DNA from: Paroedura picta
Lineage: Eukaryota > Chordata > Lepidosauria > Squamata > Gekkonidae
Direction: 5' to 3'
DNA: 64,000 nt
NCBI RefSeq assembly: GCF_049243985.1
Contig: NC_135378.1
Coordinates: 41,388,941 to 41,452,940 of the forward strand
Each line of letters opens with the position of its first letter. Within the stretch, counting starts at the first letter, position 1. Positions 11,291 through 22,545 of this stretch are shown here, one piece after another. The translations under genes were made by a program, and so were the position numbers. Under the pieces are notes generated by a model. The model made no database searches and had not been told where the DNA came from. It saw only the letters and a list, made by a program, of their open reading frames with translations.

Positions 11291-12024
11291 CCCTTAGGCA
11301 TTCTCAAATGGGGTTTTATTTGGATTCAGAGTCTGCTGCTCTAGTGTGAAGCACATTTACAAGCATCAAAATGATTCCAACATCCCTCTTCAGAGGATTC
11401 TGTAAATCTTTAAGTATTGCAAACCCTTACTATTTGTTTAGTTTTATGCTCTCTGGCCTTTTTTTTTTTTTTTTGCTTTTGTATTCTTGTACCACAGAAA
11501 AGCGACTTCAGCACACAGAAAATGTAGAAAAGAATGGAAAAGCTTAAGCTGAATTTGATTGACTGAGACGCGGCTGTGCACCTGCAATCATGCTGCTACC
11601 CTCACAGCAACGAGGGTGAAATTCTAAAGCTTCCCATGATTGAAGCAAATATTTTCTCATCTCACATATTCCACATCACTAGTTTCCAGTTGCTCACTTT
11701 CATTACTGGAAGTTATTCACATTCCAGATTAGAATCACATTGACAGTCACATCATGTCTGTCACAGGATACAAAATACAGTCAGAGTGCAGCAAATCTAA
11801 CAAAAGTATACTGACTGCAAGAAATATATTTTATTTTTTGATATATTATGTGCTTCAAGATAGGTTTTACTCCACTGCTAAACAAACCTCACTGGATGAT
11901 GATGAACAGATGCTGAAAAATGAAGTGTTTTTAGAAGTTGGGATGAATTAAGGACAGTTTTGGTAGACAGACAGGGTGTAAATGTTTTGAATAAACCTAT
12001 ATAATGAATTATCATCTGATAAAC
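11291..12024. other. Unassigned unique DNA
   Basis: Holds a T-run at about 11459-11475 and otherwise nothing recognised. Confidence 0.4.
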
Positions 12025-12312
12025 AGCTTTTGTGGTGCAGAATGGTAAGTGGCAAAAATGCTGTCTGAAGCTGTCTACCCATGAGGTTGGGAGTTCGATC
12101 CCAGCAGCTGGTTCAAGGTTGACTCAGCCTTCCATCCTTCTGAGGTCGGTAACATGAGTACCCGGCTTGCTGCTGGGGGGTAAAACGGTAATGACTGGGG
12201 AAGGCACTGGCAAGGCCACCCCATATTTAGTCTGCCATGAAAACGCTGGCGGGCGTCACCCCAAGTGTCAGACATGACCCGGTGCTTGCACAGGGGATAC
12301 CTTTACCTTTAA
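12025..12312 (+). mobile_element. tRNA-derived SINE, ACCTTT-tailed family
   Basis: Head TTGTGGTGCAGAATGGTAAG, B-box region GGGAGTTCGATCCCAGCAGC, body GACTGGGGAAGGCACTGGCA and tail GGGGATACCTTTACCTTT. It is the same family as 1508-1788 with a few extra changes, and is nearly full length. Confidence 0.9.
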
Positions 12313-12315
12313 ACA

Positions 12316-12990
12316 CAGTTTACAGTTATTCCCAACGTTGGAAATGGACAAGATACACCATCAAAAGCATGGGGAAATATATACTGCAACATGATTCCAC
12401 AGGTACACAATACAGAAAAGGAAAGGAAATGTATATTCCGTAAGTGATTTTCTGTCTAGGGCAGCCTTGCCATAGGTTGTGTTCACAAAGCTATGGAATA
12501 CACAAACTATTTCAATCAGAAGAGCTGATTTGAAATACATTCATTTAGACAGATACTCATCTCACAAGAAGGTCTTCATGAAGTACAAAAAAGGTTATTA
12601 TAGGTCAATAACTTATACATTCTGACATACACTATTTAAGTAGGTGGGCCAGCCATCTGGGAAGAAGCCTCAGTGTCTGCTCAAAAGAACTGGAATGACA
12701 GTGAAGAATTCAGGTTAAATGACATTTAAGGATACAAGATCTTTGTTCAAAAGGTACAAGAAAAGTGACACTATCAAAAATATATCATAGCCACCCTGAA
12801 GTAGAAATGCAGACAAAAGCTAAAGATGTGGTTTCCTAGCTAAATATGATATACATAACATTATACAAAGTTGTGGTGAATCCTAACAAAAGAACAGAAG
12901 GAACCACTGATTACATAGCTTTCCTAACTGATTATAAAGCAAGGTGGAAATGGGTTTCTTTCATGGAGAAAGATGGTAATTTTCTCATAG
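12316..12990. other. AT-rich unique DNA
   Basis: Nothing recognised. Confidence 0.45.
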
Positions 12991-12991
12991 T

Positions 12992-13125
12992 AGATTCAGG
13001 TGGGTAGCCGTGTTGGTCTGCAGTTTGAGTCCAGTGGCTTCTTTAAAACCAACATAGTTTTATTCAAGTTAAAAGATTCCATGTGCATGCACACATCCTC
13101 AGATACAACAAAATGGGAATTGCTA
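12992..13125 (+). repeat. GTAGCCGTGTTGGTCTG-type interspersed repeat
   Basis: GGTAGCCGTGTTGGTCTGCA, AGTCCAGTGGCTTCTTTAAA, ACCAACATAGTTTTATTCAA and GTGCATGCACACATCCTCAG form a recurrent reptile repeat. A reverse-strand piece occurs at 56890-56955. I cannot place its class with confidence. Confidence 0.65.
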
Positions 13126-14430
13126 CCTATAGGTACATAGTGAGCAGTAAATTAGCATAAAGCATAATGCAAATATTTAACTGATTCAAGGTCCAAACAG
13201 GAATAACAAGATTATGTTTATAAGGTTACAATTTGTGTGTGTTAAATTCTGCAGAGAAATAAAAATAATGCGAGGATTGGAGATTAAAAGGCAGATATAT
13301 CTTTAATTGTGGAATGCTAAAAGCAATTAGCTGAGACCTGCCTTTATGCTCCATCCATCTGCTCTAAGAAGAAGATGCTGTAAAGGTGCCTCCATGCTTG
13401 AGGGGAGAAGGATGGACATTTCCACTTTCACAATATTTTTTACTTCAGAAGAGGAAAAGGAGTGAGTACTTCTCACCACCCCCACTCTTGTAGAGCTAAT
13501 AACTGCAGACTCATAACAGTTGGCATCAGTTGACCAAATGGTCCAGGGTGAAAAATGTGAAAATTTCCCTGGGTGGTGTGGCGGCCTCAGACCCAACTAG
13601 AGCTCAGTGCGGGGGCTATTTCCTGTTGCTAGACATGCTATGTGGACATACCCATACTTTGGATAGAAGGTTGTGGAGAGGGAAAACGTTCCATACCTAG
13701 TGTAGAATATGTTTGGATTGCTTGTCTTGGAACTGGAAAACCCAGCCAAGGTACTTTCCCCCTCTAGAGATGATCAGTGCTGAGTTAACAGTAAAAGGTT
13801 TATATATTTAGCATGGGCTCCTCAAACAGCTTTCTACTATTCTTGTGGTTTAGCAAGATTTTGTGAGTTTATTTTATTCCTTTGTTCTAAATCAAGACAC
13901 CAGCTGGCAAAGGTTATATGAGTCCGGCTTAGTACTTTCATAACAATTCTTCTTAAGCATATTTAAGGACAAAAAATGTTGAGAACTAACACAAGAAATG
14001 CTTTTTGGCACATATAATCATCTGGTAGATTATACTGCCCTAGGAAATTTCAGGACAAATTTACAATTTTTAAGTATTGTAAAATGTGCATTTGAACAGT
14101 ACTGTAAGTGAAAGCAAACAAAGATGCATAGAAATGGAAAACATCCCGGCACTGATATACGGAAAAAATGAACATGAGCTGCTCACAAAAATATGTACTG
14201 CCCAATGAAAAATCACTTTTTGCTCACAACCTGTCAGCAGAACAAAAGCCAATGTACTAAGTGTCCAAGCATCACTAGCAAAGAGTACCAAAAGTATTTA
14301 CCATGGAGTTTTGAGCAGTCTCCTTTGTTGGAAGGCTGAGTTAGACAATAACATAGTCATTTCCATGAAATATAATATGAGTTCTTATTTTTTTCTTTCA
14401 GCCCACTCAGTAAGCATACTATGTTTCTGA
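13126..14430. other. Unassigned unique DNA
   Basis: Scattered short frames without recognisable domains. No RNA or repeat signature found. Confidence 0.45.
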
Positions 14431-14438
14431 CTAGTTAT

Positions 14439-14458
14439 ATCATCATCATCATCATCAA

Positions 14459-14524
<66 letters not shown>
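14439..14524. repeat. (ATC)n microsatellite
   Basis: About 28 ATC/TCA units with one CAACA interruption. It produces an artificial poly-isoleucine frame. Confidence 0.97.
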
Positions 14525-14525
<1 letters not shown>

Positions 14526-14526
14526 T

Positions 14527-14574
<48 letters not shown>

Positions 14575-14611
14575 TATTTATTACCCACCACTCCCAGATG
14601 GCTCATGGTGG

Positions 14612-14872
14612 GTTGTTGTTGTTGTTGTTAGATGTGAAGTCGTGTCCGACCCATCGCGACCCCATGGACAATGATCCTCCAGGCCTTCCTGTCCTCTACC
14701 ATTCCCCGGAGTCCATTTAAGTTTGCACCGACTGCTTCAGTGACTCCATCCAGCCACCTCATTCTCTGTCGTCCCCTTCTTCTTTTGCCCTCAGTTGCTC
14801 CCAGCATTAGGCTCTTCTCCAGGGAGTCCTTCCTTCTAATGAGGTGGCCAAAGTATTTGCGTTTCATCTTCA
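14612..14872 (-). mobile_element. BovB LINE 3' end
   Basis: The minus-strand translation gives FGHLIRRKDSLEKSLMLG, RRGRQRMRWLDGVTEAV and EDRKAWRIIVHGVAMGRTRL, the standard C-terminus of the BovB reverse-transcriptase protein. A GTTGTTGTTGTTGTTAG (CAACAA on the minus strand) terminus follows. It is strongly 5' truncated. It sits inside the L2-like element, so it is younger than that element. A sister copy lies at 44346-44592 on the plus strand. Confidence 0.9.
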
Positions 14873-14943
14873 CATGGCAAGTTACAATGTCTAATACAAC
14901 CCCCCCATAAAACCCCCATTAAAACCCCAGACATAAAAACACA

Positions 14944-15230
14944 GAGCCAGTTTGGTGTAGTGGTTAGGAGTGCGGACTTCTAATCTGGCATGCCAGGTTC
15001 GATTCTGCGCTCCCCCACATGCAACCAGCTGGGTGACCTTGGGCTCGCCACGGCACTGATAAAACTGTTCTGACCGGGCAGTGATATCAGCGCTCTCTCA
15101 GCCTCACCCACCCCACAGGGTGTCTGTTGTGGGGAGAGGAACGGGAAGGTGACTGTAAGCCGCTTTGAGCCTCCTTTGGGTAGGGAAAAGCGGCATATAA
15201 GAACCAACTCTTCTTCTTCTTCTTCTTCTA
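14944..15230 (+). mobile_element. tRNA/CORE-type SINE, full length
   Basis: Head AGCCAGTTTGGTGTAGTGGT, B box CAGGTTCGATTCTGCGC, core CAGCTGGGTGACCTTGGGCT, then GTAAGCCGCTTTGAGCCTCC and a (TTC)n tail. Best-preserved copy of its family in the window. It is inserted in the L2-like LINE. Confidence 0.93.
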
Positions 15231-15890
15231 CAATTCATTAATCAAAAACCAAGAAGAAACAGGATACGGCAGAAAAAAGCAAGTCCCTCACTAATCTCAC
15301 TCCCCCCAGTAACCATCTCCTAGAGGGGTGGGAGGGGAGAGGGTACAGATGGAGCACACAATCACCGCTCAGTACCACTCTCCTGGAAAGCGGGGCAACA
15401 AGATCTTCCTAGCCGTACTGGCCTCAACTGTAGACCTGGTGGAAGAGCTCTGTTTTGCAGGCCCTGCGGAATGCTGAAAGCTGCTGCGGGACCCGCAGCT
15501 CCTCCAGGAGCTCATTCCACCAGGTAGGGGCCAGGACTGAGAAAGCTCTGGCCCTGATCGAGGCCAGTCAGCTTTTCCTGGGACTGAGAATAACCAACAA
15601 ATTAGTACCCACAGGGCGTAAAGCATAGGGCAACAGGTGGTTCCTCAGATATGTGGCCCCCAGACTGCAGAGGGCCTTAAAGGTTAAGGATCTGGGTGGC
15701 AACTGGTAGCCAATGCAGCTGCCTCAGCACAGGATCGATATGGGCCCTCCAAGATGTACCTGTGAGGACCCTAGCAGCTGCATTTTGCACCAATTTCTGG
15801 ATCAAGCCCAAGGGCAGGCCCACGTAAAGCGAATTACAGAAATTTGTTCTGTACAATAGAACAGACCCATCTTCATATATTGATATCATT

Positions 15891-16844
15891 TCAGGTGCCC
15901 AGTGGAGAGTAAGCTGAAATATGAAGTAAATAAATAAATTAATGTGCTTTCCACTTCAATAATGTTGGACAAGGCAGAAAGAGAACATGCATCAAAACAC
16001 AGGATCCATATTATGTTTAAAATCACCCACCTAATTAGAATGTGGTTCTAATGCTACATTTGGTTTGTGAGAAGAGAACTGCACAAGCTTCAGTCTCAGA
16101 AAGAGGGATGTTTGTTTGGTATATTTGTCTTAATGAACTCTAAAACAGAGGCATAGTTTCATAGTGGCCTGCAATGCCTGAGGGGAAAAGGTTTCAGATG
16201 AAAAGTTCCATTCTGTTTTTTTAAGCCAGCAAAAATGCACCCTCTTCTCCAGCATTTCTCTGTTTACAGGTTACTGAAGCAAACAACCTTCTTTGCCATT
16301 ATCCAGCAATATCATAACCTCCGGACCTGTTACCGACAGTGAGCAAGCTAGGAAAGCTAGAAGGTGTGAAGAAGTCTGTCAATCTTTTTTTCTCTGTTTG
16401 CTGTATACATGCCATCTTTCCAGTCATGAATGACTACTGTCTACGTAACAATAGCTGTTGGAATATAGAAATAGGGATCAGGTAAGTGCAAGTAATAATG
16501 AACAATGGCACCATGTGATTTGGTCATATGGCATACTGGTCAGAACAGCACTCCTTTACAGTTGGGCTGTTGAAATGCCACTGACTGAAATGGACTTATT
16601 CAGCCCTGATGAAAATTATCAACTTGTATTTTAAATACCACCTACATTGTTTAAAGTTAAAGAATTTGAGTTGCAGACATTTATTAGCGTCTAATCATTT
16701 CTTACATGACTGGATAATCTCGCTCTACTTCCAATGGCACTGGAACCCAATGCCAGCTCAAGAACTAAAGCAGAAGCCATCTTTTACTCTGAAGTGTTAG
16801 CACTTTTTCACTGCTAGGCGTCTTGTGTTCACTGCTAGGCATCT
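15891..16844. other. Unassigned unique DNA
   Basis: Nothing recognised. Confidence 0.45.
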
Positions 16845-17170
16845 TGTGCTCCTGGAAGGCCCTCGGCAAAAGTTTATGAAATTACGCATGCGATGGACAA
16901 AGGATGTAGGAAGAACTTTTTCTTCCTCTCTCATAATACTAGTACTACAGGTCAGTAAGTGAAAATAGTGACCAACAAAAGGAAATATTTATGCATACAA
17001 TTCGATTGTCAAATTCACTGCCTGAGGCAGAGATAGATGACTTTAAAATGAGATTAAATGGATTCATGGAAAATAGGTCTATTAGTGGCTCTTGGTCAAG
17101 ATGACTGAAGGTAATCTCTGTATTCACAGGCAGAAAAATATAAATAACAGTGCTAGGGGAAGACATCAGG
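16845..17170 (+). mobile_element. Old CR1-like 3' relic
   Basis: The order ATTCACTGCCTGAGGCAGAG, TGACTTTAAAATGAGATTAA, TGGATTCATGGAAAATAGGT and CTATTAGTGGCTCTTGG follows the final coding segment and 3' UTR of CR1-type LINEs. Strongly diverged and truncated. Confidence 0.55.
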
Positions 17171-18449
17171 GGATGTCTCCATCCATCGTTTTTAGAAGGA
17201 CTCAGAACTTTATATTCTGTGCTATGGGCCCTTTTTCTTCTTGTAGAGCAAAGATATACCCTTGCATAGAATTCCGTTCATTAAATCAGTTTTGGATTTT
17301 TGTCATTGTTTATTTTCTGTATCCTTCTCATTGCACTTTTGAAAAATATATCAATGACACGGAGACACATTTCTCTTGTCCCTTATGGCCTCATTAGGCT
17401 AAGAGCAAACTTTATTTTCTCCAGGGTAACTGCATACATGTTACAGAGTCACAGCTTCTCATTATAGCTCAGACTAACAGAAATGTTACTGTTACTTCTG
17501 GGTGATTGAAAATGGATTTGCTATTCCATGTTGTTGTTCTTCAAGAATAAAAAGATTGGGGCATATTATATGGTTGTGGAGATGCCGTATGTAAGGAGGA
17601 AATCGATTCAACTATGAATCTGGAGTGGTGTCCAATTAGAAGCGGGCTACTCAGTAAATTGCTGAAGCCAAATAGTCAAAGAAGAGTTACATTAGTAGAT
17701 GTCCCAGCAATGAGAAGAGAAAAAAAGAACCCTAAAGTAAAGAACTGATTAGTTATGTCCCTTACTGGATTCTCAATGCATCCTTCTCCAGAGCAATTCT
17801 AAGAACATATTTCCCACTGAATAGACATCAGCAGGATTCTTATAATCCTGTTCATTAAACCAGATTTGGATCATGCTTATTAGATGGCACTGATCTATAG
17901 TTCCCTGGTTAAAATTATTTTTGTTAGCAAATAAGTAAAATGGCATTTTTATCTCAGCATACAGGTTGAAAAAAATCTGTATTTTCATCATAGTTCAGCT
18001 AGATGGCATTCCAGCAATCCCTGACTTGAACATAATGCTAACTGGAATAGCAGTTCAGCACCACTAGTTGCATGTTGAGGGTAAAATGTGCAAATGCAAA
18101 AATATTTAGGCATCATGTATGCCTTTGTTGTGCTCCTACAGGATACAGCTAAGCAATCCTTAGCTATGTTAATCATTGAAGGTGTCATTCAGAGAGGCAT
18201 AGATCAGTGCAGTGTAATCTCAGCTATAATTTGTAAGTAACAATGAAAATGGCGTGGAATTATTTGGGGGAGGAAAAAGAAAAAAAAAGATTCAGCATTC
18301 CCAAAGCATGCATGTTTCTAAATTTGGATTGATAGTTTAGTGTGTCATATACAGAAAATGCTTCACTAACATAACTTCAGATGCTCAAGGCAAGACTGCC
18401 CACAATAGCTCTTGCAGGAAATTCCATACAATGCTATGACAAAGCTTTT
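17171..18449. other. Unassigned unique DNA
   Basis: Nothing recognised. Confidence 0.45.
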
Positions 18450-18835
18450 ATCTAAAGCAGTGGTCCCCAACCCCCAGTCCAGGGACTGGTACCGTTCCGT
18501 GGACCAGCCGGTACCAGGCTGCAACTCCTCCTTGTCCTCCTCCCCAGCTGCTGCCTTGGGGGCTGCCCTGCCACTCTGCCACCGGCTCACTTTTGGTGCT
18601 CTCCGGTGGCTGCCATGGCTGGGGCTCCCCCTTGGCATGGCACTGCACAACTGCTGCCAGCAACGCCACCCAGCAGGTGGCAAAAAGTCAGGGGTGCCGG
18701 CAGGAAAGCAAGTAGAGCAGGGGCTCAAGCTGCAGTGGCAAGGTCTCTCGGCAAAAGACCCCCTGGGCCTCAGTAAAATTGTCAAGCATTGACTGGCTCC
18801 CAGTGATAAAAAGGTTGGGGACCACTGATCTAAAG
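18450..18835. mobile_element. Nonautonomous hAT-type transposon with 8-bp TSD
   Basis: The element proper is 18458-18827 (370 bp), with inverted 15-bp termini CAGTGGTCCCCAACC at both ends. Perfect 8-bp duplications ATCTAAAG flank it (18450-18457 and 18828-18835). The interior is GC-rich and carries no transposase. Terminal sequence and 8-bp duplication together mark the hAT superfamily. Long frames seen inside on both strands are by-products of the GC-rich filler. Confidence 0.9.
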
Positions 18836-19406
18836 CTTCTCCAAGGATTTATGATCGAGGAAGGAAGAAGCCTTGTGACTAGCTGCAGCCAATCAATGGA
18901 GCTCACAGCCAGCTTCTACAGCTGGTTACTTTGGAACTATGGAACACTGGAGAAGGAGATACATGTGTGAATTAAATGCAATAATACGGCTGCCCAACCT
19001 TTTTTGTTGTTTTGTTACCACTCGGTACATTTTGTGCCTGTCCTCGCCCTTAGAAGCCTTCAGTGCCAAATTTAAATCTCCAGATGTCTTGCCATATAAA
19101 ATTTAGATCTTTAGAAGCTACCAAACCGCAATGACTGCACATCCTGTCAGGAAGTCTACAAAGGGCTACTGGAGAAGTGAAGCTGCTATTATAAAATGCT
19201 TCCAAGGGCCATGGGCTCCATGCAAAAGCCACAACAAATGGTATTAATCCAGTTTACACTAAAACTCTTTCATTCTCTTTCTTTCCCCTGACAGACCTTG
19301 AAGCTACTTTTATAAAATCTGGCCCTTAAACGCTAACTCTGTCTCAACAATGATGGCCCCATATTCACTTTTTCATTCCTCCCCCTTTCCAGATTATCCT
19401 TTTTCA
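18836..19406. other. Unassigned unique DNA
   Basis: Nothing recognised. Confidence 0.4.
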
Positions 19407-19558
19407 CTCTAAGGCAGGGGTAGTCAACCTGTGGTCCTCCAGATGTCCATGGACTTCAATTCCCATTAGCCCCTGCCAGCATTTGCTGGCAGGGGCTCAT
19501 GGGAATTGTAGTCCATGAACATCTGGAGGACCACAGGTTGACTACCCCTGCTCTAGGG
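19407..19558. mobile_element. Foldback hAT-like MITE, 136 bp
   Basis: The element is 19415-19550. Its halves are almost perfect reverse complements: it begins CAGGGGTAGTCAACCTGTGG and ends with the complement of that. The centre is CCAGCATTTGCTGG. Flanks CTCTAAGG and CTCTAGGG match at 7 of 8 positions, an 8-bp target duplication of hAT type. Transcribed RNA would fold into a near-continuous hairpin of about 65 bp. Confidence 0.92.
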
Positions 19559-20663
19559 TATCTAACATCACAGATCTGAGCCATCTTGATGCTCCAGGAT
19601 ATTTCACATCACAGTAATCCGGGCAGTTCTTACCAGCATTATTACCTCTGTGATGTCCAATAAATACAACATATCATATAGTAGAGGGCTGTATAATACA
19701 GCAGATGTATCGTGCATCAGAAGATGACAACAACAGCTGCCATACTGGTAATAATCATGGTTGCTGCACTGTTTCTGTAAATCCAAAAACAATGTGATAC
19801 CATTTTTAATTTTTTTTGGGGGGGCGGTCTTAATAAATGTTTTCATTTCAGATTTGTGGTGTATTTATTGCATACATCACAAGAGAATAGTGTGCTTTCC
19901 TTCTAATATTTGTCTGAGTTAGTTTAGTCTCATAGGGTGAGATTCCTAACACTGACCTCAAGTTGAACACTACAGGATTTTCTTTGTATTATCCCAGCTT
20001 CCACCTGTTTCCACAAATGTGTGTGTTCTTAGTTTTCATCCCATCATTTTACAGAAATGACCTTACACTGCATAAGCAGGATTTACTTATTCCCAGGACA
20101 TGATGCTCTATCAGCAGTAGAGAACACCATGTTTTATGGGGCTGACAAAGATGGTCTTCTGTTGCATTTTAATAAGCTAGTTCATACACAATATCCCCAT
20201 AAATCCCTCTTTATTTCAGAGGCGCCTGCTATGTAGTTTTGTCCTATTAACATTCCCAAAGGAGGCAATTAGCATGGTTAAGACATTGCATGACAAGTCA
20301 ATAAAATTCAGCAAAAGCACAAATAATTGTAAATGGCTTTTAAGTTTTTCACCACTTAGCAGCCTGTGCTTATTTATCCTGGTGTTTGTTTAAACTTTAT
20401 CATGCAATTAGTCAAGAAGTATGTGGGAATCAGATTTGTAAAAATCACAGACAAAAATCATACCAGCTCATTAAAGCTCCAGACAGTGATCAGCTTGCTC
20501 TTATTTTTAAAGGTCATCAGTGGCTGACTTTTGAAATTCTGGTGCTCCATTTACATTCCTGGAACTCTAAAGGAGGAAAGTATTTTAAGTATTTTTTTTA
20601 AGAACATTAAATTTCTGACATATTTCTTTATGGCAAAAGTGAAATGTTTCTGACATACTTCTT
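19559..20663. other. AT-rich unique DNA
   Basis: Nothing recognised up to the Ngaro boundary. Confidence 0.45.
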
Positions 20664-21073
20664 GCTTTGCAGGTGAATATATCGCTTAATAAGAACACAT
20701 ACAACTGATTGGCAAAAATTTGGCCACAGCCTTTAATCAATAATTGAGCATGGCTAGCATGGGAGAGGGTCTGCCCACTGGTGGTCATCCGACCGCCAGT
20801 TAGCTCGCTCGCATCCTGCCCCTCAACGGGTCCTCCTGGCTATACAGCCTATATAAACCCGGACATAAATGCAGGATGGGAAAAATGGGAGGAGGCCTGT
20901 GGAGTAACCCTACTGGGCGTCCGCCTCTGTTGGGTCATCCGGCCCCCCGGAAATGTGAGCCTTCAATCAGGCCCACATGCACACGGTCCCTTATGGGGAC
21001 CCCCAACACTAGGGGAGGCCAGCGCGCAAGCTTGGCCGCCCCGCAATTGACCCTCCCCTTGCTCAAATTCCGC
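20664..21073 (-). repeat. Ngaro B2 terminal repeat
   Basis: 410 bp, nearly identical to 21359-21768. It forms the outer 3' end of the element on the minus strand and holds a TATATAAA-like motif and a GATTAAAGGCTGTGGCC block. In DIRS-type elements, the split repeats let a circular copy be rebuilt during replication. Confidence 0.95.
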
Positions 21074-21141
21074 AGACTGTGACAATTAATACATTAACAT
21101 AAATAACTTCAAACTCCAAAAACAGGGAGGGAGGGTGGGTT

Positions 21142-21358
21142 ACGCGCTGCCGGGGCCGTCTGAGCGGGAAGAGGCTGAGCAGAGACCAACGGCTCCTTAA
21201 AAGGCGCCCGCTCAGCCCCCGCTCCTCCGCAACTGCGCCTGCGCGCAGTCCCCCCGATGCATGCTGGGGCTTGTAGTTCCCGCCCCCGGCCTATTCTTCT
21301 GGCCGCTCTTCTTCCCCGCGGCAGCAATGGCCCCTTCGCTGATTCTCCGGGGCTTCTT
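21142..21358 (-). repeat. Ngaro A2 repeat
   Basis: 217 bp, GC-rich, nearly identical to A1 at 27574-27790 and fused directly to B1. The A2/B1 junction has the structure expected of the joined ends of a circular intermediate. Confidence 0.95.
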
Positions 21359-21768
21359 GCTTTGCAGGTGAATATATCACTTAATAAGAACACATACAAC
21401 TGATTGGCAAAAATTTGGCCACAGCCTTTAATCAATAATTGAGCATGGCTAGCATGGGAGAGGGTCTGCCCACTGGTGGTCATCCGACCGCCAGTTAGCT
21501 CGCTCGCATCCTGCCCCTCAACGGGTCCTCCTGGCTATACAGCCTATATAAACCCGGACATAAATGCAGGATGGGAAAAATGGGAGGAGGCCTGTGGAGT
21601 AACCCTACTGGGCGTCCGCCTCTGTTGGGTCATCCGGCCCCCCGGAAATGTGAGCCTTCAATCAGGCCCACATGCACACGGTCCCTTATGGGGACCCCCA
21701 ACACTAGGGGAGGCCAGCGCGCAAGCTTGGCCGCCCCGCAATTGACCCTCCCCTTGCTCAAATTCCGC
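21359..21768 (-). repeat. Ngaro B1 repeat
   Basis: 410 bp copy of B2, lying 45 bp past the end of the hydrolase frame and directly abutting A2. Confidence 0.95.
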
Positions 21769-21813
21769 CACTAAGCCTGAGAGGCACAATGCCTTAAGGG
21801 CTTCCGCCATAGC

Positions 21814-22545
21814 TCATCCTTGTAGCCAATCCAAAACACCATGACGAATTCCATGGAGCCAAATGTCCATGCCCCACTCGGACAGGTGCACCCCATCACA
21901 CTTGTAAAGAGCAGCCTGCCGATGTGATATGTCATGGTGTTGCACAACGAAGCCAATCGAACTCTTAATGAATTGAACAATTGCTTTGTCTACACGCCGT
22001 CTTGCAAGATCAACCTTATCTGGGTGGACAGCTGCTCGCCAAGTGCGACGTTCCAACAAGGACGACCAACAAATTGTCATCCATGGACAACGCGACCGGA
22101 CGTCTTCCAGATCCCGAAGGATCATCTGTTTCAGGATACGGCCAGATGTTTCAGGTAAGTCGTTTTCTCCGAGCTGTATCACAAGCAGGTCCGGCATCCC
22201 TTCACGCCGCATGGCCTTCCAAAGCGTGTCCACGAAGGAACTCCATCGCATTCCTCCTCGGCCTTTCCACACGAATCGAGCCCAACTTCCGAGACCCAAG
22301 CAGTCATCCCAGCCTGATGCAGAGGCGTACTGCGCGGCCCAATATACGATGCTGTGCCCGATTATCCATATAACTGGCTTAGGAGGATGCAAATCTGTAA
22401 GATAAAATTCAGAGAAGGAGATCCCTCCTAATATACCGCTTATAAGCAGCCGACTTCCACCGCCCCATAGCTTTGATGTCGGCACCGGGAACCCCCACCA
22501 TTTCAGCTTGGGTAGCAGCCCCAATACGGAATGAGTGAACTCCAT
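21814..22545 (-). CDS. Ngaro SGNH-type hydrolase
   Basis: A 243-residue frame. The conserved portion starts near residue 58. It shows a first block IIGHSIVYW (Ser near 65), a GEND block near 126 and a terminal GVHLSEWG block near 217 that supplies the expected His. These are SGNH/GDSL esterase features. A hydrolase of this fold is known in some Ngaro elements, and its substrate is unknown. The first 45 residues overlap the recombinase gene in another frame and may not be translated, so an internal start or coupling to the recombinase is possible. The stop lies 45 bp from B1. A decayed relative at 335-882 shows that hydrolase carriage is old in this lineage. Confidence 0.85.
   Translation of the reverse strand: MEFTHSVLGLLPKLKWWGFPVPTSKLWGGGSRLLISGILGGISFSEFYLTDLHPPKPVIWIIGHSIVYWAAQYASASGWDDCLGLGSWARFVWKGRGGMRWSSFVDTLWKAMRREGMPDLLVIQLGENDLPETSGRILKQMILRDLEDVRSRCPWMTICWSSLLERRTWRAAVHPDKVDLARRRVDKAIVQFIKSSIGFVVQHHDISHRQAALYKCDGVHLSEWGMDIWLHGIRHGVLDWLQG

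Larger units (their letters stand above)
14527..15890 (-). mobile_element. L2-like LINE 3' part with nested BovB and SINE
   Basis: On the minus strand, 15690-15880 translates to LVQNAAARVLTGTSWRAHID and RQLHWLPVA, a hallmark of the reverse-transcriptase C-terminus of L2-clade LINEs. A long GC-moderate 3' UTR follows (15300-15680). The element then continues on both sides of two later insertions, a SINE (14944-15230) and a BovB end (about 14612-14872). It finishes with CCACCACTCCCAGATGGCTC and a (TTTA)n tail at 14527-14580. It is 5' truncated, and the reverse-transcriptase frame is closed outside the C-terminal piece. Confidence 0.7.

Noticed and set aside
14421-14720. A 99-residue frame dominated by isoleucine
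   Set aside because: It is a direct translation of an (ATC)n microsatellite and adjoining (TTTA)n.
18366-18792. Frames of 126-139 residues on both strands
   Set aside because: They lie across the GC-rich filler of a hAT-type element and show no domain.
21109-21483. A 124-residue minus-strand frame
   Set aside because: It simply reads through the B1/A2 junction of the Ngaro element. No domain and no conserved start.
20781-21774. Duplicated small frames starting MVIRPPVSSLASCPSTGPPG
   Set aside because: They are antisense readings of the two Ngaro B repeats.
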